Of a stretch of DNA of 64,000 bases, positions 1 to 9,400 are shown one piece after another. The notes under the pieces are model-generated. The model ran no database searches. It saw nothing but the letters and a program-made list of their open reading frames with translations, and had not been told where the DNA came from. Location of the stretch: NCBI GenBank assembly GCA_023421795.1, contig JAEZSO010000003.1, positions 310,001 through 374,000 of the forward strand, written 5' to 3'. Every line of letters starts with the position of its first letter. The stretch's first letter is position 1. The DNA comes from Cyanobacteria bacterium OH_PDB_230 (lineage in GTDB: Bacteria; Cyanobacteriota; Vampirovibrionia; Gastranaerophilales; Gastranaerophilaceae). The position numbers and the translations under genes were made by a program.

Positions 1-423
1 GTGCATTCAAATAACAAAAAGACATACGACAAAATTATGCTTGGCAGCAATTACAAACAGGTTTGGAAAAATATTGAGTGGCTTTGTGACCAAAAAGCAA
101 AAAACAAAATAAAAACTATTAAATTAGCATTTGTTATTTCTTTGCTAAATTACAAAGAAATGAAGAATTTCTTAAAAAAGGCAATAGAAATGGATATAGA
201 AGTCCTTTTTGCGCTTTATAATACTTCAGACAGCAACATGGCCTATAATTACCATGAAATGGCAGTTTGGGAGCCAGAAAATAAAAAACATAAAGATTTT
301 GTCAAAATTATTAGTGATCCTATTTTTGATACGCCTAAATGTGTGTGGCCAAAAATTATAGAAGATTTACGCAAAGAACCGAGCAAGACCTTTTTTGACT
401 TGAGTAATTTTTTGAAACGTTAA
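1..423 (+). CDS. C-terminal part of a probable radical SAM protein (5' end outside window)
   Basis: Open frame from the first base to a TAA at 421-423, so the gene is cut by the window edge and the GTG at base 1 is probably an internal valine. The visible 140 residues carry a pattern I associate with the C-terminal half of radical SAM enzymes: a KTYDKIMLGSNYKQVWKNIE segment, then a beta-strand/NYKEM segment and an ALYNTSDSN stretch, ending in a WPEN-like and DPIFDTP region. The CxxxCxxC cluster that would prove the family lies upstream and is not visible. No substrate can be proposed. It converges on the RTX gene downstream, with 94 bases between the two stops. Confidence 0.5.
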   Translation: MHSNNKKTYDKIMLGSNYKQVWKNIEWLCDQKAKNKIKTIKLAFVISLLNYKEMKNFLKKAIEMDIEVLFALYNTSDSNMAYNYHEMAVWEPENKKHKDFVKIISDPIFDTPKCVWPKIIEDLRKEPSKTFFDLSNFLKR

Positions 424-517
424 TTTCGATAAAAATCACCCCGTTAAAAACAAGATTGTCTTTATCTTTTAAAATGTAAAAGCGCCAACACTTAGATTCC
501 TAATCTTAAACAAGTTA

Positions 518-3502
518 TCAACGCCAAGCAGCAGCTATAGCTAAATCGGCGTATTCTGATGCTTTGTCTGCATAAGTCAACGCTGAGATAGCTGAAGAGT
601 CAAGCCCGTTAAATCTTGATCCTGTTGCCGCTAAATAATTGGTAACGGAACCGAGATGAATCATCTCTTTTCCTATCTGTATCGTTGTAAATTCATCGTA
701 TTTACCTTGGGTTATTTTAACAATGTCTTTTCCTATTTTTCCGTCAGAATAATCTATATATAAATTATTTGAATCATCCGTATAAAACAACAGGTCATTT
801 TTCTTTGAAATTCCTGTGCTTATGGCGATATTGATGATGTCTGAACTATTAGTTTCGGTGATTAAATCTACTCCGTCTCCTTCAAAGAATGAATAAGTGT
901 TAGCGCCATTACCTCCTGTCAGGATATCGTTGCCTTTGCCGCCAATGATGGTGTCGTTTCCTTCTTCGCCATAAATTGTGTCGTTTCCTTCGCCTCCATC
1001 TACATAATCATCACTGCCGCTTCCATAAAACAAATCATTTCCGTTTTTCATAAATACTTTATAGTATTTTCCGGATGAATTACTTGCAAAAATCACGTTA
1101 TCTGATGAATTTCCGTTAACAGTTGCTTTGTTTTTTTGCAAAGAAGTCAAGCGATTTTGATCTTGTATTTTTTGTGTTAAGTCGAGAAGTCCCATGTCCA
1201 GTGTTTCTACATTGTTAACAAGTGTGTAATTCAAGGAGCTGCCGAACTTGTAATCTGATGTTATAACGATTTTATCAGAGCTTCCGCCGTTAAGAGATTC
1301 TACGATCTTGTCATTATAATTATGTTGATAATATGTGTCGCTCCCTGCTCCGCCAATCATAGTATCGATTCCTGAACTTCCATCAATGGTGTCATTTCCG
1401 CCACCACCTGTAAGGATATTTTTTAAAGCATTTCCTGTGATCTTCATGTCAGTTTTTGTAAGGCTTGAGCAATCCAGATTTTCAACCGTATTTGCTTGAG
1501 CTATTGATGCATAATCAAATCTTGTTAGCTGTTCTATGATTCCATCATTATCGCTGTCATGATAAAAATAGCCGTCAGGAGAACCAGAAGCGTCAGAAGA
1601 GATTAATTTGAGAGTATCTGTTCCTTTGCCGCCGTCTATGATTGCGTTGGGCGCTAATAGGTTTTCATGACCGTCAACGATAAAGAGGTCGTTTCCATCT
1701 CCACCGTAAAGTTCATTTATCCCTTCTCCGCCTCTTAATGTGTCGTTGCCAGAACCTCCATATATTGTGTCATTTCCGGAGCCTCCTGTAATGGAATCTC
1801 TGCCTGCACCACCTTTTACTAAGGTTGAAGAAGTGGCGTTACCCACAAGGATTAGATTTTTTGATGATGCGGTTGCATCAATCGTACCAATTTTGGCAGA
1901 AGTATAGTCATATCCGATTGTATTAGACAAGCTGAGAGAGCCAGTAAATAAGTTATTTAATTTAATTGTATTTGCTCCGTCTGTGTCAATTATTATGTCT
2001 TTGGTATCTTTTAAAATGTAAGTATCATCACCGTTTTCACCCTGTAAGATGTCAGTTACAGCTTCTGTTCCGCCGTATAAAATATCGTTGCCTTCTCCTC
2101 CAATCAAGGTGTCGACGGCTCGGCCTCCCGTAATAGTGTCGTTCCCTGCACCACCTGTTATTTTTGTTGCGGTTAATGAGTTTCCGTTCAATGTTATTGC
2201 GGATGCCAAAGAACTTGCATCTAAAGCTTCTATTTTGGTGTTGTTTAAAACATATTTTATCGGACTGAAATCACTATCAAGTTTGATTGTATCGATGTCT
2301 CCCAATTGCTTTCCTAATTCTGATATTATGTCTTTTGAATCGTGAAGGATGTATGTGTCGCTGCCATTTCCGCCTACCAATCTATCTGTGTAAGTATCTG
2401 AATATCCGTCAAGAGTGTCGTTTCCGGCACCACCTGTAATAGTATTTGCAACAGAATTACCTACAAGAAACAAGTGGTTATTTGAATTTGTGATTGATGA
2501 GGCATCCAAATTTTCAACATTTTCGGTAATATATATTGTTGAAAGACCAGCATAAGAGCCATTTGAGGCAGCTAACTTGATTGTATCGGTTCCACCTTTT
2601 ATTTCTTCATTTATAGTTACTGAAGTAGCTATGCCGTTAAGAACGTAAGTGTCATTACCGCCGTTTCCGTAAAGGTTGTATTTGCCTGCACCGGTTATAA
2701 AGGTGTCTGATGTGTTATTGCCGCCGATTTCAAAAGAATAATTTGCATATGTAGGTGAAGTTATTTCTGAAAAATCAAGGATTTCTACGTTAGCACAAGG
2801 TCCCATACCAAATCCTGATGAACTTCCGAGTGATTCGGAATTGAATTTGAGAGTGTCAATCCCTCCGTTTTTAGATTCATAGATGTTGCCAGGGTCTGTG
2901 TAATAAGTGTCATTACCTGCTCCTCCGACCAAAATGCCGTAACCTTTTATTGTGTCATTTCCGGCTCCGCCATATAGGCTATCATAGCCGCCTTCACCTA
3001 AAAGAAGGTCATTTCCTACTCCACCATCAATAAAATCACCGTCGTCAGAACCTATTATTATATCGTTTCCAGCCATTGCGAATGTTTTTATATATGGGGC
3101 AGAGTCTGAATTGGAAACAGAAATCAAGTTATTTAGTTCATTTCCATAGATTTTGCTTTTATATATTTGTAAGTAGTTTAAGCTTGCATCACAATCTGCT
3201 TGGGTGAATCCTTCTATACCAACCAGGCTCTGAATAAAAGCAGGGATGCTGTAATTGCTTACATCAAGATATTCTATGTTCGCAGGAAGAGTGTAATTGA
3301 ATGAGTTGAAAACATAGTCGCTGTCTATTATTATAGTGTCTGTTCCGGCATTTTTGTATTCTACAACCCTGTCCAGATAGTTATCTATATGATAGACATC
3401 GTTCCCTTTGTCACCTCTCATCGTATCTGCGTTGTAGGTACTTCCATCCTGCCCTAGATTGTCGTCAAAGGCTGTTCCGTCTATAATGCGTCTATTAATC
3501 AT
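518..3502 (-). CDS. RTX-type calcium-binding repeat protein, 994 aa
   Basis: Most of the protein is built of glycine/aspartate nonapeptides of the GGxGNDxx type (for example GGAGNDTI, GGEGNDIL, GSGNDTLRGG), the calcium-binding beta-roll of hemolysin-type proteins. Longer modules recur: a repeat tract, a TYxx..DxIxE...GGxDTIxL strand region, then a Y.LxNxExLDxS segment, at least six times. There is no Sec signal peptide; the N-terminus MINRRIIDGTAFDDN enters the repeats at once. RTX proteins usually leave by type I secretion through an uncleaved C-terminal signal; the C-terminus ends in an Ala-rich helix (residues ~965-994), but no ABC exporter or HlyD gene is nearby. A structural or adhesive surface role is more likely than an enzyme since no catalytic domain is visible. 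A weak -10 (TATGAT on the minus strand) sits just upstream. Confidence 0.85.
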   Translation of the reverse strand: MINRRIIDGTAFDDNLGQDGSTYNADTMRGDKGNDVYHIDNYLDRVVEYKNAGTDTIIIDSDYVFNSFNYTLPANIEYLDVSNYSIPAFIQSLVGIEGFTQADCDASLNYLQIYKSKIYGNELNNLISVSNSDSAPYIKTFAMAGNDIIIGSDDGDFIDGGVGNDLLLGEGGYDSLYGGAGNDTIKGYGILVGGAGNDTYYTDPGNIYESKNGGIDTLKFNSESLGSSSGFGMGPCANVEILDFSEITSPTYANYSFEIGGNNTSDTFITGAGKYNLYGNGGNDTYVLNGIATSVTINEEIKGGTDTIKLAASNGSYAGLSTIYITENVENLDASSITNSNNHLFLVGNSVANTITGGAGNDTLDGYSDTYTDRLVGGNGSDTYILHDSKDIISELGKQLGDIDTIKLDSDFSPIKYVLNNTKIEALDASSLASAITLNGNSLTATKITGGAGNDTITGGRAVDTLIGGEGNDILYGGTEAVTDILQGENGDDTYILKDTKDIIIDTDGANTIKLNNLFTGSLSLSNTIGYDYTSAKIGTIDATASSKNLILVGNATSSTLVKGGAGRDSITGGSGNDTIYGGSGNDTLRGGEGINELYGGDGNDLFIVDGHENLLAPNAIIDGGKGTDTLKLISSDASGSPDGYFYHDSDNDGIIEQLTRFDYASIAQANTVENLDCSSLTKTDMKITGNALKNILTGGGGNDTIDGSSGIDTMIGGAGSDTYYQHNYNDKIVESLNGGSSDKIVITSDYKFGSSLNYTLVNNVETLDMGLLDLTQKIQDQNRLTSLQKNKATVNGNSSDNVIFASNSSGKYYKVFMKNGNDLFYGSGSDDYVDGGEGNDTIYGEEGNDTIIGGKGNDILTGGNGANTYSFFEGDGVDLITETNSSDIINIAISTGISKKNDLLFYTDDSNNLYIDYSDGKIGKDIVKITQGKYDEFTTIQIGKEMIHLGSVTNYLAATGSRFNGLDSSAISALTYADKASEYADLAIAAAWR

Positions 3503-3645
3503 TGGGAATTCTTTCTATCATATAAGTGCTAATTTTTGAAAAAATTTTCTCAAAATAATTAAAATTATACTTTTAATTATAAAGGAGGTCAATAAAAAGG
3601 TAGCAAGTGCTGTGGAGTGCTTGATAAGACTGTTAGAACTTAATA

Positions 3646-3654
3646 TGTTATAAT
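3646..3654 (+). promoter_or_regulatory. Extended -10 promoter of arsR; transcript probably leaderless
   Basis: The nine bases read TGTTATAAT, a perfect extended -10 (TGn plus TATAAT). The ATG of arsR begins at 3662, seven bases after the hexamer, so transcription should start at or next to the first base of the start codon. No convincing -35 lies 17 bp upstream. Two direct copies of AGTGCT (3606-3611 and 3616-3621), one helical turn apart, lie in the -35 area and could be a regulator site. Confidence 0.6.
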
Positions 3655-3661
3655 AACGCCT

Positions 3662-3952
3662 ATGAAATCTGATATTTTAAAGAAATACAAAAAACGATCA
3701 GAAATAATGAAAGCTCTTGCTCATCCCACAAGACTTTTTATTGTTGATTTTTTGTCTGATGGTGAAAAATGTGTCTGCGAAATCGTTGAACAAGTAGGTG
3801 TTGATATTTCAACAATATCAAAACATCTTTTGGTTATGAAAAAAGCAGGGCTTGTACTAGATGAAAAACGTGGTCTGAAAGTATTTTATAAACTTATTTG
3901 CCCTTGCCTTTCAGATACGTTTTCTTGCTTAGAAGAGATACAAAAAAATTAG
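3662..3952 (+). CDS. arsR: ArsR/SmtB-family metalloregulator
   Basis: 96-residue winged-helix repressor. The N-terminal LAHPTRLFIVDFL helix and the recognition helix VDISTISKHLLVMKKAGLV are standard for ArsR/SmtB. Cys37-Val-Cys39 matches the CVC core of the arsenic-binding ELCVCDL motif of classical ArsR; an additional Cys80-Pro-Cys82 and Cys89 at the C-terminus could complete a trivalent arsenic or antimony site. In this family metal binding releases the repressor from its operator. The adjacent acr3-type arsenite permease, 92 bases downstream in the same direction, supports arsenite as the inducer. The start lacks a Shine-Dalgarno sequence and is 7 nt from a -10 element. Confidence 0.88.
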   Translation: MKSDILKKYKKRSEIMKALAHPTRLFIVDFLSDGEKCVCEIVEQVGVDISTISKHLLVMKKAGLVLDEKRGLKVFYKLICPCLSDTFSCLEEIQKN

Positions 3953-3982
3953 AATAAACACGAGTGTGTAACCGTTTTGTTA

Positions 3983-4010
3983 AACTATTTGGCAAAATCG
4001 CCAAATAGTT
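3983..4010. promoter_or_regulatory. Perfect 11-bp inverted repeat between arsR and acr3 (operator or terminator)
   Basis: AACTATTTGGC at 3983-3993 and its exact complement GCCAAATAGTT at 4000-4010 flank a 6-base spacer. A TATAAT hexamer (4012-4017) begins two bases after the right arm, 27 bases before the acr3 start, so the dyad covers the region where a -35 would lie. That position suits an ArsR operator controlling acr3. The same RNA hairpin followed by a run of T (4019-4024) could also terminate arsR transcripts, so both roles are possible. Confidence 0.55.
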
Positions 4011-4044
4011 ATATAATCTTTTTTGTAATTTTGAAGAGGAGAAA

Positions 4045-5118
4045 ATGATGCGAAACAAAGTTTCGGCGAAAATGTGTTTTATTGAAAGGCATCTCACACT
4101 TTGGATATTGTTGGCAATGGCGCTTGGGGTTGCTATTGGATATTTTATACCGGGTACTGAGTCTTTTATTAACAAATTTCAAGTCGGAACGACAAACATT
4201 CCTATAGCTATTGGTCTTATTGCGATGATGTTTCCGCCTCTTGCAAAAGTGAAATATGAACAGCTTCCAGAAGTTTTCAAAGACAAAAAGGTCTTAGGAC
4301 TGTCTTTAGGGCTTAATTGGATTATCGGACCATTTTTGATGTTCTTTTTAGCAATAATATTCTTACATGGCTATCCTGAATATATGATAGGACTAATTAT
4401 GATTGGTCTTGCCAGATGTATTGCGATGGTTCTTGTCTGGAACAATTTGGCAGAAGGTTCTCCCGAATATGGTGCAGGTCTTGTTGCATTTAACAGTATT
4501 TTTCAGGTTTTGTTTTTTAGCGTTATGGCTTGGTTTTTTATTTCAATATTGCCGCCCTTGTTTGGTTTAGAAGGTGCGATTGTCCAGGTTAACATAAAAA
4601 TGATTGCACAAAGTGTATTTATTTATCTTGGTATTCCTTTTATTCTTGGATTTTTGACCAGAACCATATTGATAAAAATAAAAGGATACGAATGGTATCA
4701 CGATGGTTTTGTTCACAAAATAGGCAATATAACCCTTATTGCATTGCTATTCACGATTGTTGTTATGTTTAGCTTGAAAGGAAAGCTTATCGTCCAAATT
4801 CCTATGGATGTTTTAAGAATCGCTGTCCCGCTTACGATATACTTTTCAATAATGTTTCTAGTAAGTTTCTTCTTGAGCAAGAGGCTTGGTGCAAATTATC
4901 AAAAATCCGCAACACTTGCTTTTACTGCGGCAGGAAATAATTTCGAGCTGGCAATAGCTGTAGCCATAGCCGTTTTTGGAATCGGTTCGGGCGTAGCATT
5001 CGCAGCGGTTGTGGGACCATTGATAGAAGTTCCTGTTCTTATAAGTCTAGTAGATTTATCTTTGTTTTTCAAAGAAAAATTCTTCAAAGAACCAAAGGAA
5101 CCTGAAGCCTGTTTATAA
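4045..5118 (+). CDS. acr3: ACR3-family arsenite efflux permease
   Basis: 357-residue integral membrane protein with about ten hydrophobic segments, the usual size of bacterial Acr3. The diagnostic segment GLARCIAMVLVWNNLAEG places the conserved thiolate at Cys125, and VVGPLIEVPVLISLV carries the conserved glutamate at Glu328. Acr3 extrudes As(OH)3/antimonite across the inner membrane, driven by ion gradient. An AGAGGAG ribosome site (4035-4041) precedes tandem ATGs at 4045 and 4048; either may be used. It is paired with arsR upstream. No arsC reductase gene is present in the window, so the pair would confer resistance to arsenite itself or rely on a reductase elsewhere. Confidence 0.9.
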   Translation: MMRNKVSAKMCFIERHLTLWILLAMALGVAIGYFIPGTESFINKFQVGTTNIPIAIGLIAMMFPPLAKVKYEQLPEVFKDKKVLGLSLGLNWIIGPFLMFFLAIIFLHGYPEYMIGLIMIGLARCIAMVLVWNNLAEGSPEYGAGLVAFNSIFQVLFFSVMAWFFISILPPLFGLEGAIVQVNIKMIAQSVFIYLGIPFILGFLTRTILIKIKGYEWYHDGFVHKIGNITLIALLFTIVVMFSLKGKLIVQIPMDVLRIAVPLTIYFSIMFLVSFFLSKRLGANYQKSATLAFTAAGNNFELAIAVAIAVFGIGSGVAFAAVVGPLIEVPVLISLVDLSLFFKEKFFKEPKEPEACL

Positions 5119-5137
5119 TTGACCGTTAAAATAAAGT

Positions 5138-5677
5138 TTATATTCTTGGGATTCCTGAAATTGAGCGTCTATAGGCTTCTTCACTGCTTATTCCCGGACG
5201 GCTGATTTCTGCCATATATGCTTTATCACGGCTGATTCCGGGAGTCCTCATTTCATCCATAAATGTTTTGTCTCTTCCGCTTCCGGGGCGTCTGATATCT
5301 TGTTCATAACTTTGAGGAACATACAAGTATTTTTCTGTTCTGCTGTCTAAGTTTTTATTTAGCGGTAGTTTTTTGTTTTCTGTAATATTTAATTTCGAGC
5401 CTACTTTATGTGTATCTAATACAGGGTCAAAAACCTTTTTGACTTCATCGGATTGAACTCTTTTCAAAAAAGCACTTTGAATCTCTTCTTTTGTTTCACC
5501 TTTTATTTTTGCAAAGAAAGTAAAGATTTCATCTCTTTGATCTTGAGTAGCATTTTTTATTGAAGCAACAAATTTATTTGCAATCGCTATGTCTTTTTCG
5601 GATGTTAAGCCGTCGATTATGTTGTTAATGTTTGAAGTTGCTTTTGCATTTGTAATTATTGTTTTGAAAATATTCAT
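5138..5677 (-). CDS. Hypothetical protein with C-terminal 15-residue repeats
   Basis: 179 residues, no signal peptide or membrane segment. Residues 1-90 are helical and charged (a TSEKDIAIANKFVASIKNA-type segment). Residues 127-179 hold three and a half imperfect repeats of about 15 residues around RPG.SRDKAYM (RRPGSGRDKTFM, RTPGISRDKAYM, SRPGISSEEAYR), rich in Arg, Pro, Gly and Tyr. An AAAGGAAAG ribosome site precedes the ATG on the minus strand. It converges with acr3 (19-base gap). I do not recognise the family; the repeats look like a linear binding region or a substrate for modification. Confidence 0.7.
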   Translation of the reverse strand: MNIFKTIITNAKATSNINNIIDGLTSEKDIAIANKFVASIKNATQDQRDEIFTFFAKIKGETKEEIQSAFLKRVQSDEVKKVFDPVLDTHKVGSKLNITENKKLPLNKNLDSRTEKYLYVPQSYEQDIRRPGSGRDKTFMDEMRTPGISRDKAYMAEISRPGISSEEAYRRSISGIPRI

Positions 5678-5843
5678 AATGCTTTCCTTTGCCTTTTAAG
5701 TATAGAAAAGGCGGGAAAATTAAATTTGATACAAATATGAAAAAAATTCACATATGTTAATATGAAGAGACTTCTTATCCGCCTTTTTGTATGAGGTTAG
5801 CAAATAATAATCTTTTTCATTTTTATATCAAAAAAAGGAAAAA

Positions 5844-6380
5844 ATGAACGATTTAGTAGTCAAAAATCATTTCAATCAACTTTTATTGAGAACGGTTCCA
5901 AAAGATACTGTTTCTGAACCTCCTTTCATTTCACCAAAAAAAAACTGTTTCAAAATGATTGGAGACGCAGTTGACGTTGGACAAGGTTGTATTTTTGTCG
6001 GGAATAATAAACAGGTTCTTACATCTTATGGATTTGAGACTTGCGCGCCTTTTGTAATGCTTTCAAAAGATAAAACTAAAAATATCCTCGGACACATTGA
6101 TAGTATGACTGATTATAGGGAAATTGTTCAAGCAATAAAAGATAATTTTGCCCCAAAAGAAATTGAAAATGCAACTATTGTATATATGAAGGGGGCAGGA
6201 ACTATTGCTCCACATAAAAACTTGTGTTATTTTGCAACAAATACGATTGAAAAAGCTCTTGACGCTCTTAACGTAAGAGGCAGAAGAATAGATGCTCTTA
6301 AAACAGGTTTTGAGGATGTGATTGTCAGTTCAAAAGGGTTGTTTATAAAAGATTGCCAGAAATTAATAAAAATAATTTAG
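5844..6380 (+). CDS. Uncharacterised protein with CheD/CNF1-like Cys-His arrangement
   Basis: 178 residues, soluble. The region 57-91 (QVLTSYGFETCAPFVML... ILGHIDSMTD) places Cys67 and His84 exactly 17 residues apart, with Ser61 six residues before the cysteine. In the chemotaxis deamidase CheD the catalytic Thr, Cys and His have the same spacing (Thr-6, Cys, His+17), and related folds occur in CNF1 toxins and in the N-terminal asparagine amidohydrolase NTAN1, where a TTC...HxD pattern occurs. I infer a possible protein-glutamine or asparagine deamidase fold. No chemotaxis gene is nearby. The ATG follows an AAAAGGA site. It stands alone between divergent and downstream genes. The similarity is motif-level only. 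Confidence 0.6.
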   Translation: MNDLVVKNHFNQLLLRTVPKDTVSEPPFISPKKNCFKMIGDAVDVGQGCIFVGNNKQVLTSYGFETCAPFVMLSKDKTKNILGHIDSMTDYREIVQAIKDNFAPKEIENATIVYMKGAGTIAPHKNLCYFATNTIEKALDALNVRGRRIDALKTGFEDVIVSSKGLFIKDCQKLIKII

Positions 6381-6492
6381 TTTTTTAATAGGAGTTTTAT
6401 CTTACCTATTCGCTTTTGCACAAAACAATATTGTTGTTAAAATGCTGCAAAATGTTTTATGATAAAATCTAGATAAATATTTAGGAGGAGTT

Positions 6493-9400
6493 ATGAGAGC
6501 AGAAAAGCTAAAGAAAATCGGAATCATTTGTATATCGTTATTTGCAGCTTTATATATATTGTTTTTACTGCTGCCATTTGTTCTGACACCTATTTTGAAT
6601 AATCATAAAGTGGAAATAACGGATCTTATAAAAAAATCATCCGGGTTTGAAGTTAAACTCGATAAAATGCAAGTCGTCACGACACCTAAGCTCACTGCTG
6701 GTTTGAAAATATACAAAATAGAAGCTTTTTTACCGAACAAAGATAAGTTTTTGGAAACTCAAAATTTTCAAATCAAACTTTCACTGTTGCCTATACTTAT
6801 AAGAAACATAGAAATTGACGTTATAAGTGCTGACAGTTTAAATGTTGATTTGAAAGTAGAAAAAGACGGAAAATTTTTAATTGAAAAATTTATTCCGGAA
6901 AACAAAGAACCAGTCAAACAAACAGAAGCCAAAAAGCCTTTCATCAGGTTGTCAAACCATCTTCCTAACATAATCATTTCTAACCATAAAGTAAAATTCA
7001 TAGATATCGCAACAAACAAATGGTATTCGATTGAAGGTCAGGACACAAAAGTTACTGATTTTATATTAGATAAAAAAATTAAGATTAATTCTCAAGGTCA
7101 ATTGATACTTGATGGCAGAAAACAGTTTACATATTCTCTTAAAGTTCTAAACGAAATAATGCCTGATATTCAGTTGAATGATTTGATTTTTAACCCACAA
7201 CCGATTGAACAAAAAAAAGAAGAAATTTCAATTAATGTAATTGATATCTTTAAAGCCATATATGCCAACCAATTAAGTGCAGACATAAAAAGTGATATAA
7301 AAATTAATAGCGATGCAGAGAATATAAAACTAAACGGCTTTTTAAATGTTGATAATTTGTTTATCGCCGTAAACAACCAAAAACTTCCAAACAGTAATGT
7401 GGACATAATATTCAAAAATGAAAAAATAAATATAGATTCAAATCTCTACAGCGCTATAAATGAATTAACAAAACTATCAGGCAACATCAAAACAGGTAAA
7501 AAGCCAACGATTGATATGAGCGTTAAATCAAACGCCAATTTAAGCAATATTTGCCGCCTTATAAACTCTCTTGCCGTATCATTTGGCATAAATGATTTAC
7601 AGACACTTTCTGCTTTCGGAGTAGTAAACGCTGACTTTAATATCAAGTCCAACCTAAAGAAAGTTGATTCTTCAGGTTATTTGAAAATACCAAACGCTAA
7701 TGTGAGCTATGGATTATACAACGTTGTATTGGACAAAATCAATGCAGACATAAGTCTTGATAATAATATTGTTGATATAAAAAATGCAGGTTTCAATGTC
7801 CAAGGGCAACCAATAACAATACGAGGGACGATAAAACAAGATGCTACGGCCGACTTGTATATCCTGGCAAACAAGCTTTCTATTAAAAATTTACTTGTAT
7901 CTTTTGGACAATCAGCTCTCTTAAAAGATAATAATTTTAATAGCGGAACAATTACTCTCTCAGCTTCTCTGGCGGGTAAATTAAATTCCATAGCACCAAA
8001 GGCTGATGTTTCAATAGAGAATCTTAATATCAAAAATATCCCCTCTGCTACAACGATTGTTCTGCCAATTTCAAAAATAAACATAATTTCTGAAAAGAAA
8101 ACCTTTAAAGGAACGGCATCAGTTCAAAACCTTAAAGCGATAAACCCAGGAGCAACTGTTTCTATCCCATATGCAACAGCCAAAATAGAAGAAAAAGTTA
8201 TTACAATAAATCCGGCAAATGTTGCTATCGATAAGATTAGATTTTCTGTTTCAGGTGTAATCAAAAATTATCTTAGCGAAAAAATGGCGTTGGATTTTAA
8301 TACCGTAGGGCATTTAAACTCGAATTTGAGTGGATATTTCTACCCAATGAGCCAAAACTTAGACCTGACATATTCTATACCGGCTGTTTCTACACTTCCG
8401 ATTCCGGGGTTTAATAATTCCGTATTAAAGGTTAAAGGTAATACAACAATTACAGGAAATAGTATAAACCCCATATTTAAAGGGACTTTCCTTCTCCCAT
8501 TAATTTCAATGCCAGAGATGCTGGTTACTATTGAAAATATGACCTTGAACTTAAATGGACCTATGTTTGTCGGCAACGGAAAAATTGAAAAACTTGTCTC
8601 AGGAGGTATTGTTGCCGAAAAATTAGATGCTGCTTTCTTAATGAAAAACGAAATGTTATACCTTAAAAACATAACAGGAAACGCCTTCTCAGGGAAAGTA
8701 GGAGGAAAAATTGATTACAATATGAACACTACTAAGACCATCGTCGACTTCCATGGCAAAAACATGAATGCAACTACTGCAATAGAAGGTGCCGCTGGAA
8801 TAAAAAATGCATTAATCGGTTCACTTGACTTTAATGCAAAGGTATCTCTTCAAGGAATTGAATATGAAGATATGGTCAAGTCTTTGAAAGGTTCATTCTC
8901 ATTTGTGATAAACGATGGTACTTTAGGAAAAATCGGAAGATTAGAAAACTTCTTAAATGCGCAAAATATAATTGCAAATAATATATTGAGAGCCGCAATA
9001 AACAATATAGGTGCAATTTCAACCATAAGAGATACAGCAACCTTTAAATACATAAAAGGAAATATGACTTTTAAAAACGGCTGGGCGGAAATTTCATCTA
9101 TACAAACCTGCGGCCCAACTATGGCTTACCACGTAAACGGGAAATACAACATCTTAAACGGCACAACAAATGTAATAGTGCTCGGTCGATTAAGTTCAAA
9201 TGTTGTCGCGCTTTTAGGCCCATTAGGCGATTTATCCGTAGACAAGCTTACATCTTATATACCGAAATTCGGCACACTTACTTCTATGATAATAAAATCA
9301 ATGACGACGGATCCAGCTAACGAAAATACGGCACTTATTCCTGAACTTTCTTCAGGACAAAAATCATACAAAGATTTTAAGGTGGTCTTTAATGGCGGAA

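Noticed and set aside
2049..2345. 98-codon plus-strand frame with repeated Pro residues opposite the RTX gene
   Set aside because: Its proline pattern is the reverse complement of the glycine/aspartate repeats.
518..3502. CRISPR-like periodicity on the DNA
   Set aside because: The repeats are diverged protein-coding nonapeptide units without constant spacers; no CRISPR array was seen anywhere in the window.
3581..3590. AAAGGAGGTC ribosome-site-like sequence upstream of arsR
   Set aside because: It is over 70 bases from the arsR ATG and no start codon follows at a usable distance.
7707..8084. 125-codon minus-strand frame inside the first AsmA-like gene
   Set aside because: Lies opposite a long conserved gene, no ribosome site; a shadow frame.
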